Assembly (NCBI GenBank): GCA_039881045.1
Contig: JAYWVB010000067.1
Location: forward strand, 1 to 64,000
Length of the DNA: 64,000 nt
Reading direction: 5' to 3'
Source: Chaetomium olivaceum
Lineage: Eukaryota; Ascomycota; Sordariomycetes; Sordariales; Chaetomiaceae
Shown here: in pieces, positions 32,893 to 47,300 of the stretch
Layout: each line of letters begins with the position of its first letter
Numbering within the stretch: position 1 is the first letter of the stretch
Notes under the pieces: generated by a model
What the model was told of the DNA's origin: nothing
Databases searched by the model: none
The model's input: the letters and a program-made list of their open reading frames with translations, nothing else
Program-made: the position numbers and the translations under genes

Positions 32893-35331
32893 TTACTGCG
32901 CAGCGGCAGCTGGCGGCTCGGGGTATTCGAGCATCTGCTTGAGCTGCTCCTCGGTCGGGTCGTCCGAGATCCAGGGCCCCTTCTCCTCGTCGGTGGCGCC
33001 AAGGAAGCCCTCGGCGCGCTTGAGCGTCTGCATGTCAAGGTCGGTGACGTACGACTTGCCGTCCTGGAGCTTGATGCGCACCTCCTGCTCCGTCGACAGC
33101 ATCATGTCGTCCTTGGCCAGGCGGCGTTGCCCGTCAAAGACAGCCATGACCCGCTTCTTCATGGTCATCTGGCCCTTGTCGAACCCCCACGAGGAAGGGT
33201 AGTCGCGCCTGTTCTTGCGGCCGCGGCTCTTGGGGTTTTGGAGGGGGACGCCGCCGCGCGAGTGGGTGAGGCCGCGCGACTTTTGCACGCCGTTGATCGG
33301 GTTACCGCCCTTGGTCCGTCTTGGGGAGGAGAGCGACCCCTTGGCGCCACGGCCGCCCTTGAGCTCGTCATCGTACTCGTCGTCGTCCATGTTCTCATCG
33401 TCTTCGTCGGCATCGTCGGTAGTGGTCATGGTGGTGGTGGGGAGGTGGTTCTTCTCGAGCGTATTGTGCACGTCCCGGTCGTTCTCGACCTCGGCGAGCC
33501 GCTGGGCGTTGATGGCCTCCGCGGGGTCCTCCTGCTGCACGATGCGCAGCACGCAGTCGTCGAGATGCTCGTAGAAGTCCTGGGCGTTGCTGAAGGTCTG
33601 CGAGCATGTCGAGCACTTGCCGGTCGCGTCGGGCGCGTACCCGGTGAGCTTGGCGCTTCCGTTGCTGGCGCCCGCCGTCTTCTTCCGGCTGTTGGGCGGG
33701 GTCTGCTCGACACCGTGCACGGCTGTCAAGTGCCTCTTGAACACGTCGGCGCGGTTGAACGACTTTTCAGCCGCGGAGCCGGAGCCCGGGCAGAAGCCGC
33801 ACACCATGGTGCCTTTGTAATGGGTGAGGGTATGGCGGTTCTTGTCATATCTATGGGGTGTACGGTTAGCATGCCGGAGTTGGAATGAAATACAACTTGG
33901 CGGGGTAATTGAGTTTACTCACTTTCTCGCAAAGCCCTTGACGTGGTACTCGCACGTTGTGATGGGGCACTTCTCGGGCCGCTCGGTCTGATGCGTGAGC
34001 ATGTGCGCCTTGAGGTCCTTGAAGGCCTTGCCGCAGTCGGGGTGGGGGCAGCGCTGCTTCTCCCTCGACTCGTCACCACTGAACGGCTGCTCGCCGGAGA
34101 AGTTGGACTGGTACGACACGAGGCTGCCGCGGCGTTGGGCGTCGACGGGCGGCTGGAACGGGGAGTAGGGCTGGTAATTACTATTATGCATAAACGGAGA
34201 GGTGCTGCCGGGCCGGAGCTGAGGCGAGGCGGAAACGGAGAGGGCGGGCGAAGTGGGGTACCCGGAGTTGGGCGGCGCCGGGTAGGACGGCTCGTAGGGC
34301 ATCGCCATGGGCCTGACGTCTGGGTGAATGAGCGAGGGATCTGCGGGCACGGGGGACCATGTTAGCGACGGGGCCGTGGCGTGAGGTTTTCGCATTGCGA
34401 CAAGAGGAAACCAACAAGATTCAAGAGGAGGAACGAAATGGCCGCTAGACTGAGAAAAGAAAGAAGAGACCAGGCGAGAGCTGGGCGCACTGCGGGGCGC
34501 CGGGGAGCCGCAGCCCAGGGGCGGGCTGCTCCAGGCGGTGCGAGACGAGAAAGACGAAGAGGAAGAGGCAGTAGAAGTGGTGGGCGGCGTCAGGAGCAAG
34601 CCCGAGGACACCGGCGTGGAAGCCAGGGATGCGGCAGCAGCAGACATGGAAGCCTGGCGGGCCACGCGTGTGTCGAGGGCCAGGCCGGGACTGGAGGGTG
34701 ATTTGGGGGGGACAATAGTGGATCCAGAATGGCAAGAAACAGAGGGAGAAATGGAGCCACGAGGGGCCCGGGCGTGTTGCCCGCCGTGGTTGGGCGTACG
34801 CGGAGAGAGACAAGAAGACCTAGGGACCTGTGACAACTCACCGACAAATCCGGGCGCTTTGCTGGCCAGAAAGTCGAAAGGAGGGTTGAATGCCTCAATT
34901 GCTCCCGGCGTGAAAGAGTACTCGCCGGGGAAATAATCGGCCTGGTCGACGATGCTAGGGGTTACCCCAAGTCCGTGTGGTGCCGAGGCCCACTCTGGAA
35001 TTGGCGCCATGTGTCCGTGGCTTGACAGCGGTGAGCCCATGTTGGATGATGAGGCGCTCGCGATGCTGAGGTCCGAAGCAGACCCCCGCACCACGTCGCT
35101 GTCGTCGGGGTAGGTGCCCGGCGATGCCCTCCCGCTGCTGTACATGTATGGTGCCTCGGCATACACGGCGCCGTTCTCGTACCCCATCGTCGTCGGGTAT
35201 TCGTGCGCAGACCGCGGGTAGGCGCTATAAGGCTCGGGCGAGAGACCAAGGTCCATCGTTGTTGAGTAGTGGGGTGGCTCTGGGTAGGTCATGTTGTAGT
35301 CTTCGTTGTCGAAGTGGCTGAGGGTGGCCAT
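32893..35331 (-). CDS. C2H2 zinc-finger transcription factor
   Basis: Exons 35331-34842, 34340-33923 and 33850-32893 give 621 residues. The N-terminal part is Tyr/Pro/Ser-rich and acidic, as in activation domains. Zinc fingers follow: CPHPDCGKAFKDLKAHMLTH (about 261-280), a longer CPITTC...HTLTH finger (288-313, interrupted by the 72-bp intron), CGFC...RHLTAVH (320-348), and a weaker CSTC...HLDDC unit. The C-terminal region holds a Thr/Asp-rich acidic stretch and a basic patch (KSRGRKNRRDYPSSWGFDKG), then a helical tail. It is a conserved pezizomycete factor that I cannot name. The first intron (34341-34841) is 501 bp, stop-free and in frame, so retention would give a 788-residue form. The large gap upstream fits a heavily regulated gene. 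Confidence 0.88.
34341..34841 (-). other. Exitron-like in-frame intron in the zinc-finger gene
   Basis: The donor is G|GTGAGT at 34841, the acceptor CCCGCAG ends at 34341, and a CGCTAAC branch site lies about 20 nt before the acceptor. The length is 501 bp (167 codons) with no stop in the host frame. The encoded insert is Ser/Pro/Thr-rich. Splicing restores GFV|DPSLIHPD. Confidence 0.75.
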
Positions 35332-38300
35332 GTGTGCGCGACAGCAAGTTTTGGTGGGACAGGGGGCGGCCTCGCTGACGATCTCTTGGTGAGAGATTTC
35401 GAGAAAGCCGCAGCCTCAGGCTGAGGACAAGCAGGCGTGTCAGTCACGGCCTCTTACACAGCGCACCGGGCTCGCTGTTCACTGACCTTCCCACATGCGC
35501 ATGCCAAGTTGCAGTTGGAGTTGGTGCTGGGTTCGTTCAATGGGGGGAACCGTGCCGTGTGGTGGCCGGCGGGTCGTTGTTTAGACGGTCTTGTCTTGTT
35601 TGGGTGTATTGGGGCCGGTCGACTTTATGGGTCGCGGGTGCCGGTCCGAGTCTCGAGGACCTTGTTCCTAAGTTTGTCGTTTATGTTTCTCAAAGGTTTG
35701 CCCTAGCGTGGTGGTCTGGACAGCTTGGTCGAGCCGGAGGAAGAGTGGGACCCTGGAGCTCTGTGCTGTATAAGTCCTTGCTGCGACTGTCTGGCGCGGG
35801 CGGGTATGCAAGGGCTTGGTTGTTGGTGATGTTTTGATGCAAGGCGAGAGAGTGTGAGACGAACGGACCTGTTTGGGGGGGGTGAGGTTTCTAAATAGCC
35901 CCAGCGACCATCTCGTCGGCTGGGCCCTGGTGGAGGACGATCTTCCAGTTCCCCCCCTCCCAGTAGGGCTCCCCGTCCAGCGAGGCTCAGTCCACACATT
36001 GCATGCGCGGGCGGGTACAGGGGGGCAGGAGGCGGTACATGGGTAGGGATACCTGGATACCACTTGGGTGACATGGGGCTGCGTTTGGGCTCGGGTGACA
36101 GGGGGGTTGGATGTGACCCAGGTACGGAGGTACATTGGTACATTGGCGCCCTCTTGGAAAACGAGGTCCTGCAAGTCCTGCGCCCACTGGCCAGTCCACC
36201 ACCCGCGGTCCCAGCCTGTGGTTGGCGTGGATGGCTCGACAGGGGTAAGCGACTGGCCGGAGACATCGAAGGCGGCTTGGTGTGTGCTTGTGCTTGATGT
36301 GCGGGTGGGCCTCGACTTGCGTCCGCGGGAGCCAGGGAGAGGAGAGCGAAGAGATGGCCTCGCAGTATGGAGTGATCGAACAAGCGAGACAGCACAGACA
36401 ACAAGCGGCGAGGGTCGATTCGGCACCACGAAGCCAGCGCCAGAGGGGGCCAGCCCGCGGCCATCTCTTCCCGCGCGTGTTCAACCACCCACGACTGAAA
36501 CAATCATGCCCGTCCTGGTCGGGTTTCCTGGCCGGGTACTTTTCCTTCCCCCACACGCCTCTCGTCATTTTCTGTTTCTCGGCCCCGCATTATTGGCACC
36601 ACCAATATGAGCATCTGTTCGCTGCGTCACCTCGCGCGCTAGACACGATGTTGATGTCAGTGCCCTTCACAGACCGCAACCCCCGTGCCATTGTGTAGTT
36701 ATGGCAGATGCTGCCGGAGTAAGGGGCTCCCACTTCTGGGGAAACCGGCAGATTTCTCCTGAAACCCCTGAAAAATCATTCGTTTGGCATTGTTGTCTTT
36801 TGCTTCTTCTCCCCGGTTGTTTAAGAGAGCCACTCATCAAGCGCGACCGGGAGGGCCGCAGCAGCCAAGCATCGATTTCCCGATGCAGTCCGCCTGCATC
36901 TCGCTGTGTGTGTCTGCTATATGTCCCCTGACACGACGGGGGGGCGAGTGCAAACCCTCAAAATCGGACTCGAGCAGAATCAGGAACGAAAAAGAAGGGA
37001 CTTTCCGTTCCCTTCAGTGTAGTGTACGAAGTACTTCGCACATAGGTCCCGCCCGCACACGGCGACCACCCGGCGCCTTCAAGCCCCTGCCTCCACCGAG
37101 CAGATGGCGGGCATCCACTCAACCGACTGCGGCCGGCGTAGGTCGCGAACTACCAGGAATCTAGGACCTGCAAGAGCCGTCTTGTCAACCCCTTGCTTCG
37201 GCAAAAGCAGCCGATTGTGGTCTGGTGGAGCGCCGTGGTGGGATATTGTGGAGGCTCTGGCGGTGCCGCAGGGACTGTATCTTGGTTGCATCATTGCATG
37301 TTGCATGCCAGATTTCCCGAAGATATTTTTACTTTTTCAGTTTGTGCAGTATTCGGCTGCTGCGTTGCGTTGCTGCGTTGCTGCGCATTCCCGACCTGCT
37401 GGGTGATGATTAAGGCTCCTGTACTCGCCGTGCCCGGTTCCTGGCTTGCCCAACGCACCTTCAAGCTAGGCTAGTAGAGAATTGGGGGCTTTTCCACCAG
37501 TTGCTGGCTGCACTGGCTGCTCTCGCTGCAAGTTGGGTCGCCCTGGAGGGCCAATGGCGGCCAAGCGTCGGGAGTCAGGGTGATCACCGTGCAGGTGCAC
37601 AGCCTTATCCCGGCCGCATTGGGACAGCCCTCCCGTCCGGAAAGCAGAACGAAACGGTGTGAATCGTGGCTTGTGGTTTGCATGCGCGCTCTGCATCGAT
37701 GGACCTTCCTTGGCGACGGTGCATCGCACGCGCGCTTGCAGTTGAAACTAACTTTGGGCGCTGGGCGCAGTTTCGAATTCGCTGACGGAACATTTCGACG
37801 AGATATCGAAGTTCTGCGAGTGAACTCAATTCTTCCTTGCAACACAGTAAAAAGCAGTTGGTGGTCCACAGGGCAAGATGGCTTCTTCGTATTTTGTCCA
37901 GTCAGTTTGCTGCGTCGGTAATGAGTTGGAGAACGGGGCCTTGTGCACGTGGGGTTTGCGTTTGCTCGTTCCCCCCCGCTTGTTGTGTGTGTCCACAGCA
38001 AAACCCTTCAAATTTTCGCTGCCGACCACGGAGTTTGATTGTGGGGTGAGACAGGACCATAGCTCGAGCACAGGCCCACAGGCATTTTGCGAGAGATTGT
38101 TTTGATCCCATCAACCAAGCTTTTTAGTGCAGGATTGAAACCAGGCCAGTTTTTGCTGGCTTCGGTCATGTCAACAACCCCAAGAAAAACAGAATGTTGA
38201 AATGAGTGTAACAAGGCCGGCACAGAGGGCACCCGCCCAGACATTGGGAAACATGCGAGTCAGGAACGGTCATGGCGCGAAACATGGCGTAGTTGGTGAT

Positions 38301-41300
38301 CCCAATTCGTGGGTTGGTCTGTTGGTCTGTCTGTCTTGTTGTTGGGTTGGCTCATGTTGTTGCATGTTACATGTTATCTGTTGCTTGCAACGGGGACCGG
38401 ACCGGTCAATTCTTTCCCGGTGGCACGGTGCTCCCGTCCCGCCCCGGCAGATGTCACGGGCTTCGCTGTTGGTTCCAGTTGCCGCGATGTTGCCATTCAG
38501 GTCCGGCGGGACAGCGGCGTATATCTTGCTCCTGTAACTAAACGGCGTGAACACCAAACAAGCGTGTGAGAGAGAGAAACGGCATGCATGTAATCTGTGT
38601 ATCTGTATTCGTATGGAGACCGACCTTGCAGATCTCTGCTGCTGCTTCAATGAATGGGCATGTACGAAATAACTGCAGTAAAGAGAAGCGGTGAGTAAAA
38701 CTACCTCCCTACTATCCCGAGTACCGCCATGCCCTTCCCTTCCAGAGCCCCCATCACGATTTCCCACCTATTTTGTTTTCTTGTGTTGAAATTATCCCAA
38801 CAAGAAGCGAATCGGCCCAAAGCCTTGGAGACAGGTCAAAACGAGCAAAGTTCCCAGCATGATCGGCGCGCGCCAAAGTCGGCTCGATAGAAGAAACCAG
38901 ATCGGGACTAGCCGTGGCTGAGCCGGCAGATGCCCCCGCGCCTCAGTGGTGACTTTTACGCCCGGTGGGGCCAGCCCTCCCTCGTCCCTTTGTCCCCGCT
39001 GTTTGGTGTGGAGAGGTAAAAGGTAAAATCCAAAAAAAGAACGACAGTCTTCGGGGAGGGGGCGGTGCAACACTACGACCTTGGTCTTGGGACCATTATG
39101 TATGTGAACTGCCACTATGCAACCGATGGGCGACGGCACGTCACGGTTGCATTCGGCCGGGTACAGACGATTCTGTTTCGTCTGAGAATGATGACATCTC
39201 TTTTTCGCACCATGCGCGCACCATGCGACTCACCCTCATCCCCATCCACTCCCATCGTATCGCATCTCTGATCAGTTGCAGATCAGGGCATTGCTCGGTT
39301 CTGACCCTGCAAAATGATTGTTGGCAATTGCGCCAAGCAACAGGGCCCCATGCATCGATCCATCCTTCCGGGTTTGTCCCCGTGGGTGCGCCTTGAAAAT
39401 TCCCCTTGGAAACACCGACAACTGGTTGGGGCGCCATGCGGCTATCCGCAAACTATCAGCGAAAAAAAAATAACTGATGTCGTATGCTGTCGTACATTTC
39501 CTGCATTATGGTCGCCGATTTGTGCTATGGTGGTATCCCCGAAGGTGCCGAGGACCGATGTTGTGTGCAGGTGTTGAGCTGGGAAAGCCATTGGCCGGAA
39601 GAACGAGGGGTAGTGTCGGACAACAAGCCCGGTGCAACGAGGCATGGCAGTGGAAGTTTGAACCTCGAAGGGGTCTCCTTTTCCGTGTCGACTTCGGGGT
39701 TGCGACAGTAGCAGAGTTGCACCCTGACCGGGGAACCGGGCAAGCATCACGGGTTGCAATCTTCGCAGCTCTCCAAGGACCTGTCGGCTTTGGGGCACAG
39801 CAAACACTTCGGACATGATTGATAGTTAGTGTAGGTCAGGCTTCTGACTTCAACTCCAAGAGCAGAAGCTTCTTACCATCCTTGTTCAACCATCCGGACT
39901 ATTCATGCCAAGCTTTTGGCGCCGTCTCGCCTCGCCAGCCACCGCCAGTTCCCAATCGACCGGTTCCGTGGCGGTGGTGGTGGTGGTGATGGTGGTCAGC
40001 AAGGGCGGGCGGAACACAAGCCGGTCAGAACTTGAAAGTGAACACGTCTCGTTTCTGGTCAACCGAGCTGCAAGCCGTCCCTGCAGCAATTGCTTACTCG
40101 CCCTGCTGCATTACGGTCAACACACTAAGTTTCGGAGGGTAGGGTCCAGCCCGACGCCATCAAATCCAGCCAGGAGACCGAGACCCACGGGGAAGAAGGG
40201 ACCTGCACCCAGCCCTACGGGAGACCCAGCGGTGTGGTTCGTGTGGGCCATCCACGCTTCCCACGGTCCGCGCTGTTTTCCCCAACTCGTGGCCCCCGGG
40301 CTATCACCGCCTCACCGTTCGCTCACACCGTTAAAGTTGGTTCCTGCTTGGTGAGACATCGGATCTTGACGAAGGCTCCGCCACCCCCACAGACATTGAT
40401 GGTCTGTTCTGGGCCCAAGCCATCTCGTAGATGCGGCCCCCAAGCGCGCCCAACGGCGCGTCGACTAGTGTAGCCTTCACTAGTTAACTTTAACGGGAAC
40501 CCAAACACAACGTGCCCCTTACCCGAGTTCGCCACCTCGCGAATCTCACCTAGCAAGTCTCGCCCCACGAAACGTTTGTGGAGGGGACCGCACCCCGTAG
40601 GCAATTCTCTCATCTTCATGCGCTCGGACGTCTTGGGCCATGATTGGCTAGGATGCGGTTTCGCGGTATGCGAGGAAAAGGGGTCAAACCCATGATCCCT
40701 CCTCAAGCGAACCAGAAACCAGATCCAAGAAGGCGGCAGATGACCAGAAAGGCAAACTCATCGGTCGAACACGTTTGGCATAACGCTGCGATATGGAAAG
40801 CAGTGGTTCGCGTTGAGCCGTGAAGTTTAAGCGAAGCACTGTGCCGCGGACGAAGCTGCTTTGCCGTGTTCGCTGGACCGCGTGGAACGTCTCGGAAGGG
40901 ACGGTAGCCGAATAACTAACGAGTTATTCGTCAAACCGGGAGCCTCGTATGGGCTCTGCAGTGATGGGGCTAAGGCGCGGATAAGGCGTGGACCAGAACG
41001 CCTCCGTGTGGCTCTGATATTATCGCGGCAGTCGCGGTCTCTTTGTTTATACAATTATGTAACCAGCACATAATAGTTGTGAAATTCGAGCTTGGGGTTC
41101 GAGAATAGGGCTGAGCTATTTCGTACCTTAATTCATCCTCCACCAAAGAGTGAGCCGGCGACGCCACTTCCTGCATTTTCCTTTCGAAATTGGGATACCG
41201 AACACCAGAAATGCCTCACCGGGCAAGAGTCCCCAGAGCCGCATCCCCAACCCAAACCTTCTTTTCTCTGACCGAGTCGCGCATCGAAAAGAAGGTTGAG

Positions 41301-44300
41301 GTCCAGACTGGGTGCATGCCTGCCTCAGGCCGAATTGACCGGTTCTGTCCATTTGCGGCAATCATTGCGACCAGCCGAAACAGGAACAGCGCGATCGGAC
41401 AATTTCATGACCCACCTGCTTGACATCAGATTGAGCGATTGAGAGGGTGGGTCAGAGCACGAATGGGGACGCATTTTGATGAAAGCTCCTTCCCCACATC
41501 TGCCCAGACAACACCGCCAATTCTGCTTCTTTCTTTGCAAGCAAGCAGCAAGCCAGCAGCAAGCCAGCGATTGCAAGGACTCTCCGCACGTGCCACATGT
41601 GGGCCGTGCACGGAATGAGATCCCGAAGGAAAGGCCGCCAAGACGGTCTCTCCGAATCAAAGCGGATGATGCCGATCCCTTGGCGGAGATCTTTCCCAGC
41701 AGTTGGGTCACGCTAGTGCAAGACCGACGAAGCCGATCTCGCTTGTCTGTCACGCTTTCACGCTCTGTCTTGTTGACGTTCATCGCACAGTCCACTCCGC
41801 GCGCCCCCAAACGCCGCACTGCCGGCACTGCTGGTTTCGCAAGGTCCGGCTCATGTCTGACCGCAGATAACGGTCACGACAGTGGCGTCAAGCTAAACAG
41901 TCCGGATGCAGGTCCGGACGGTCGGCAAGAACTTCCATTCTTCCCCGGGTTTCGCCGGCCCAAGACACCCGCCTCACCACCCGGACTTTCTGGAGCCGAC
42001 AATGAAGATGTTTGTAAAATCGCTCACGGAGCAGTCAGTCACCTGGACCAATTCCCAGGGGGGCCTCCGGCTCAGAGTCGTATCGAGGAGACGGATCAGC
42101 CTCGGCCAAGTGCGAAAAAGGTGCGAGCTGCGGTTGTTTTGGTTGAAGCGTCCAGGTTGGACAACTCCACAAGTTTCGACGTGGGAGCGCAGGGACCAAT
42201 GCTTGCGGCTCTGTTCTGCTAGCCGGGAATGGCTCTCCGTGAGCCGCGGAGGAGCAAGGAACCCAGGTCGTCTTCCCTCAAAAGTGAACTTTCCAGCCAC
42301 GGCAGGAACCGCGGCTGTGCCACATTCTCTGAAGTGATGAGATGAATCAGGCTTTACTAACTTGATATGGAAATATTAGACGAAAAGCAGGGGTTTTGAG
42401 TCAACTAGCCCAATACAGTTTAACCCTGTCTTGATTGAGTCCAGAACAACCTTGGCAACCAACCAGGAAGTTGTGGGCTTGGCTCTCCTAACCCTCAATC
42501 TTCACTCTGCTCATTCACTCATTGCTCAAGGTGAAGAAGACCACTTTGTTTACTTTCGTACTTCGTAGTTAACTAAATCCATCCCACGCCGCTACACCGT
42601 TTCAATCATATCTTGGTGGGGGTCATAAATAATAACTCTTTTCTACTAAGAATGAGATTCGTCTTTTTGAACGTTCTCTTCAAATCCCTACGCAACAGGC
42701 ACAGCGGGGTCCCTCTGTAATCCCCTGTCGAGATGATGTGATGTCGCAGCGGCCCGGGGCACCAGCTGTGCCACATGAGCCCAGACATCGAACTTCATTC
42801 ATCAAATCCCGTTTCGTGTCCCGTCCCAAGTTCCATTGATGCGCAGTCAGTCCACAGGATAATTAGTGGCAACATGTAAGCCTAAATTTGGCAAACGCAA
42901 GGGTCCGTCGTGAAACCGGACTACCGGTGGCCTTGTCTTGTCTTACATACAGCAATATTCATACGAGACTACGAACTTTGTTGGTTTTGATTCCGGACTC
43001 GATCCGCTAGTTTATCTCTCTCCACAGTCGTTGAGACCTGGGGTTTGGTGTCGGATTGAGACGGCGACAGGTGGCGCGTTTCTGGCAACCTCGGCGGCCC
43101 GCCCCTCTGCCCAAAACAGAAATGAGGTGAGGCCACTTGGTCAGTCACGACCCAAATGAGGCAGAGCTTTCTGCACTTGGCTGGAAAGCCACTCTCTTTG
43201 GCGCGACTAACACAGTCGGCTTTTCGTACCTAACCTATCAACACGCGGGAACTTTGTTTTCCACTAACGTAACTTAGCAACTAAACTAACGTCGACCCCC
43301 GCGCGTTCTTCGGCCCAGGCATCCAACGGCGGAGAACGGTTGAAACTCTCGGGCCCGTCGGCGATGCGAAGGCGCCATCGTGGATCTCGACGACGTTCCA
43401 GAGCACGCCCCTGAGGGACACCACACCGGTCGCCTTGCTCAACAACACCAATCACGCCTCACGACCATTGCCGACATTGTTGCAGACCTCGAGTCTCGGA
43501 AAATGCATGAGGGGCGCCAGTCGGTCAAGCCCGATGACTCCCGAAAAGTCAACGACACGCGACTCATCAAAGTCGACACCCCACTAGGGTACTGGAGCGT
43601 CCGTGTTCCAGACCACGTTTTTGTAGCCCTTCGGCGCGCCTGTCTCATTGCCACTGCACTCAGCGATAGCTATGTACACTACCAAGTATCGAACTCACGA
43701 CACTCACTGTGCACAATGCATGTTGCTCTGGCCCACCTGCTCAAAGTCCCGGCATCAACCTGAGACCCTCTCGCTTCTCTCCACCATCTCCATTTCCATG
43801 GCTCGCCAGTGGCAGTCATCCGGAAGGATTCTTACATTTTCGTGTGAACAATCCCCCCCAATTCCCCCCCATCCCTCCAACCCCACCAAATACCAACCCT
43901 GTTCAGTAATCTGGCGTAAAGGGTTGTGGAGTGCATGATTCAATTAATATCTGCGCAGGAACCTCCCGGCCGTGTCACCTTGTCAGATAATCCACAAGCA
44001 AGGACGACAAAAAGCACATCAGTCGTTTGCGTCGTTGGCATTGCTTGATCAAAAGTTGCTTAACGAGATGAGGTCGCATTCCACATGGCTGTCCCGGCGA
44101 TCGGAAACCAAATCTGCCTGAGCACGCTCCTGCGACGCCACCATGACCCCCCTCCCGTGTTTGGAGCTGTCCGGAAGAGGCAGGTCGTAAACTTTTGACG
44201 AGCCAGGCTTGCAGACTTGCAGGGCCCGGGTCTCTTGGGCCCGTCCCAGCAGAGTGGTTCGGGATCGCCCCCAATGCCGCCCGGCGCCATGGATCGAGAA

Positions 44301-47300
44301 ACTTTCTCCCAACCGCTAAGTAGTTAGCCAGCACGCTCTAAAAGGTTGTCTACGAAAATGGAACGAGCTAATTGTTCAAGGTCGAGGATCCGACAATCTG
44401 CAGGTTTCCCCTCCCGCCAACTGCAACGGACACCGACATGTGCGAACGCGCCCCAGACTGTTCGGGGCCGCTGCAGAGGTACCGTAGCTGTCGATGCGTC
44501 CGTCTCTTGCGTAGCATGCAGATATTGACGGGAAGGGAAATTGCCTGACCGACGAGCGAGAATCATAACCCTCCGACTTGGCCAAGTTGGAAGCGAACCA
44601 AGCGAGACAAGTGGCGTGCGGGATGATCATTCCCGCCTTAACAGACACGTATGTATGTAGTATATGCAGGCCACCTTGTCTGGAAACTCGCAACACCGCA
44701 TCCGCCCCCAACCAGCAGGCCCAAGAAGCAAGGAAGGGAGCAGAGAACCGAGCAAGTCAGACAACATGCATGACAACAGGGAAGCTTGAATGAGGCGTGA
44801 CGATCCTCGCGCGGCACTCCGTTCCGAGGATCTGGTCCCGTCAGCACTCTGCCCAGACTCGACAGCCACTCGACTTGGCTCACGGTTGAGCCCGCCTCCA
44901 TCGAACCCGACAGGCTGGGATAGGCTGACTCGCCTAATGCTGAGCTTAGGCAATTCTCCGGCGGTGAGGCGTGGTGATGATGCCGACAGCGTTCTCTTAT
45001 CATGCCGAGAGGCCAACGATCTCGAACCTCAATAGCGCGTGGAGTGGCCCTATCGTCCTCTGTCCCCCTCACTCCGATGAGAGGTCGTCTCCCAGCATGG
45101 TCCCGGCCAGGGTGACATCGACCATCGTGTAGTTTGACATCGCAACAAGGTCCAGCAAAAAAGCACGTCGGATGACTCGAGAGAATGCTCCCACCTCCCA
45201 TGCCCAGACCCCACGCTAGTGGCTCCGATCTGGACTTCGTGAGCAAGTTAGTTAACGTTATCGACCCTGTCCTGCCACATGGGAGGGAGACCGGGGAGAG
45301 GACGCCCCGGCTGCGTTGCTCGTCGACCCCGACCTGCGGCGTGGTGGCTTGGGAAGCACCCAGCACAACCCCCTCCTCCATCGGAGCGGTCTAGACCGTC
45401 CCTCGCCTTCCTCCGCGTCCTCACACCACCAGACACCAAAGGAGCTACCGACCGATGAGACGTCGCGCGTGCAGCGGTCGATAACAGAAAAAATAAAACC
45501 AATAAAAAATCCATGCTAGACGAGGAAAGTCCCAAGCCATACCAAAACCAAAGCATCACATCCAAATCCCGATGCGCGCATCACATGCAAGTATCCTGGT
45601 CCCCATGTCCCTTCCCATGTCACTCGTTCAGTCGGTCGGTCATCAACCAAGGACAGACGCGCGGTAAATCCCGTCCTCCCGGCCCTGTTCCCCCTCTCAA
45701 GCCCCCCCTCCCCATGCCAGCCTGCCAACTGCAACCCTGGGGTTTTTTACATCCGAGGGGGGACGGCCGGACGGGGACGGGCGGCCACTGGCGGGCCAGC
45801 CCAGCCATGGAAAGCCGCGCTGGCCAGTGAGCCAGTCGCCAGTCAAGATCCCCTGCCGTGTCGGGGACGTCGCCTGCCGAGATGAAGTTTTTGCTGCAGG
45901 GTGGTCGCCGACCAATTTAATCGCATTCGGGCTGGTGTCAACAAGTCAAACAGTTCCCCAAAGCACGTTTTTTTTTGGTTTTTGTTTCCCTTTTGTTCTG
46001 ATTTTCGCAGCAAATCCTTGCAGTAAGATGAGCGACGGCACGGATCAATCGATCTCTTCCTCCCCACACCCCGGTTCTCCGCTTTTATTTGCGGATCCCG
46101 GGAAAAACTCCGAAGGTTTTGATTTGTCGAGATGTGTTTCGTGTTTTCAACTGTTTCCGTGATCATCACAGATTGCTTTTTGTGTGTAATGTTATGTGTG
46201 TCGATTTCAACATCAACACCTCCATCAACAGAGTGACGTTAGCGATGCCTCTAACCACACCCCGTTGATGTTCTCTCACCAACCCCACGGAATAAACACA
46301 TCAGACGGATGCGAGAAGAAGGCCTCGTGAGAACAAACTGTCCAGTAACCAACTCTATGTAATCAGTCCATGCATCATAACCGCCTAAAAGGCGCCACCC
46401 CCTGAACACTGCGTAGACCATCCCCATAACTCATAACATAGCAATATCCACCGTCTAGCCCTAAACTATGTCCTCCACGCCAGGCGCGTCAACAAAAAGA
46501 GATTGAGCGCTTGGCTGCTACCTTCCAATGACCTACCGAGATGGATGATTACCGCTTCGGACTCAAGGCTGTGGGCCAAGGGCGAGCAACTATGATACAC
46601 TCCGGTGCTCATCCTTCGAGCAAGCCGTGTGAAGCCGAATAAAACCGAGTGACGAGGCGGCGGCGGGTGGGGAGGCATTGAGACAGAACAGGGAGGCCCG
46701 CCAGCCTTGCACGGGTCAACCGCGTGCATGTAACTGAATCGGTTGTCGTCGAGGATTAGCACATGCCGATGTCTCGTCGTGGAGGGCGCAAGAGCAAGCG
46801 CGTCCTACGAGGAATATAACATACGTCTTAGGCATGGCATGAGCATCGACCAACCGACTGGCTCTGTTCCAGGCCGGACAACTTAGTGACAAGTACGTAC
46901 GTGTGCTTCCACGACTCCAGAAAGTCTATGCAAGAGAAGATTTTGCCCGCTGTGAAGACCATTATATTGCATCATGACATCAACCTCGTCCACCTAGCCA
47001 ACTAGCATCTACCCTCATGCCATATCGGCATATTCTACCCCCGCGCTTCTCGCCCAAGCCCCAAGGCGGGCAAAACTTGTAGCTATCCCCCTATTGCAAA
47101 AGCCATAGTGCTCTGCACTCATGCGGCGGACCTACACCTTGGAGCGAAGACGGCGGGAACATGGGTAAGGGGGACTCGCGCAGGGGCAGTGACAGGTTCC
47201 TCTCAGATGGCAATTCACATCCTGTTACTCTAGTCACACATGCTGAAGATCAAGCCCCAAACGCCATTCGCCGCCCAGACTCAAACAAGCCAACCGTCCT

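Noticed and set aside
35703..36503. 266-codon open frame, minus strand, upstream of the zinc-finger gene
   Set aside because: Three frames are open over the same stretch with no conserved motif; more likely 5' UTR or intergenic sequence.
41476..42222. 248-codon open frame, plus strand
   Set aside because: No domain, biased composition and overlapping minus-strand frames of similar quality.
44638..45381. 247-codon open frame, minus strand, in the 12-kb gap
   Set aside because: No motif, Cys-rich odd composition, overlapped by other frames on both strands; typical of GC-rich non-coding DNA.
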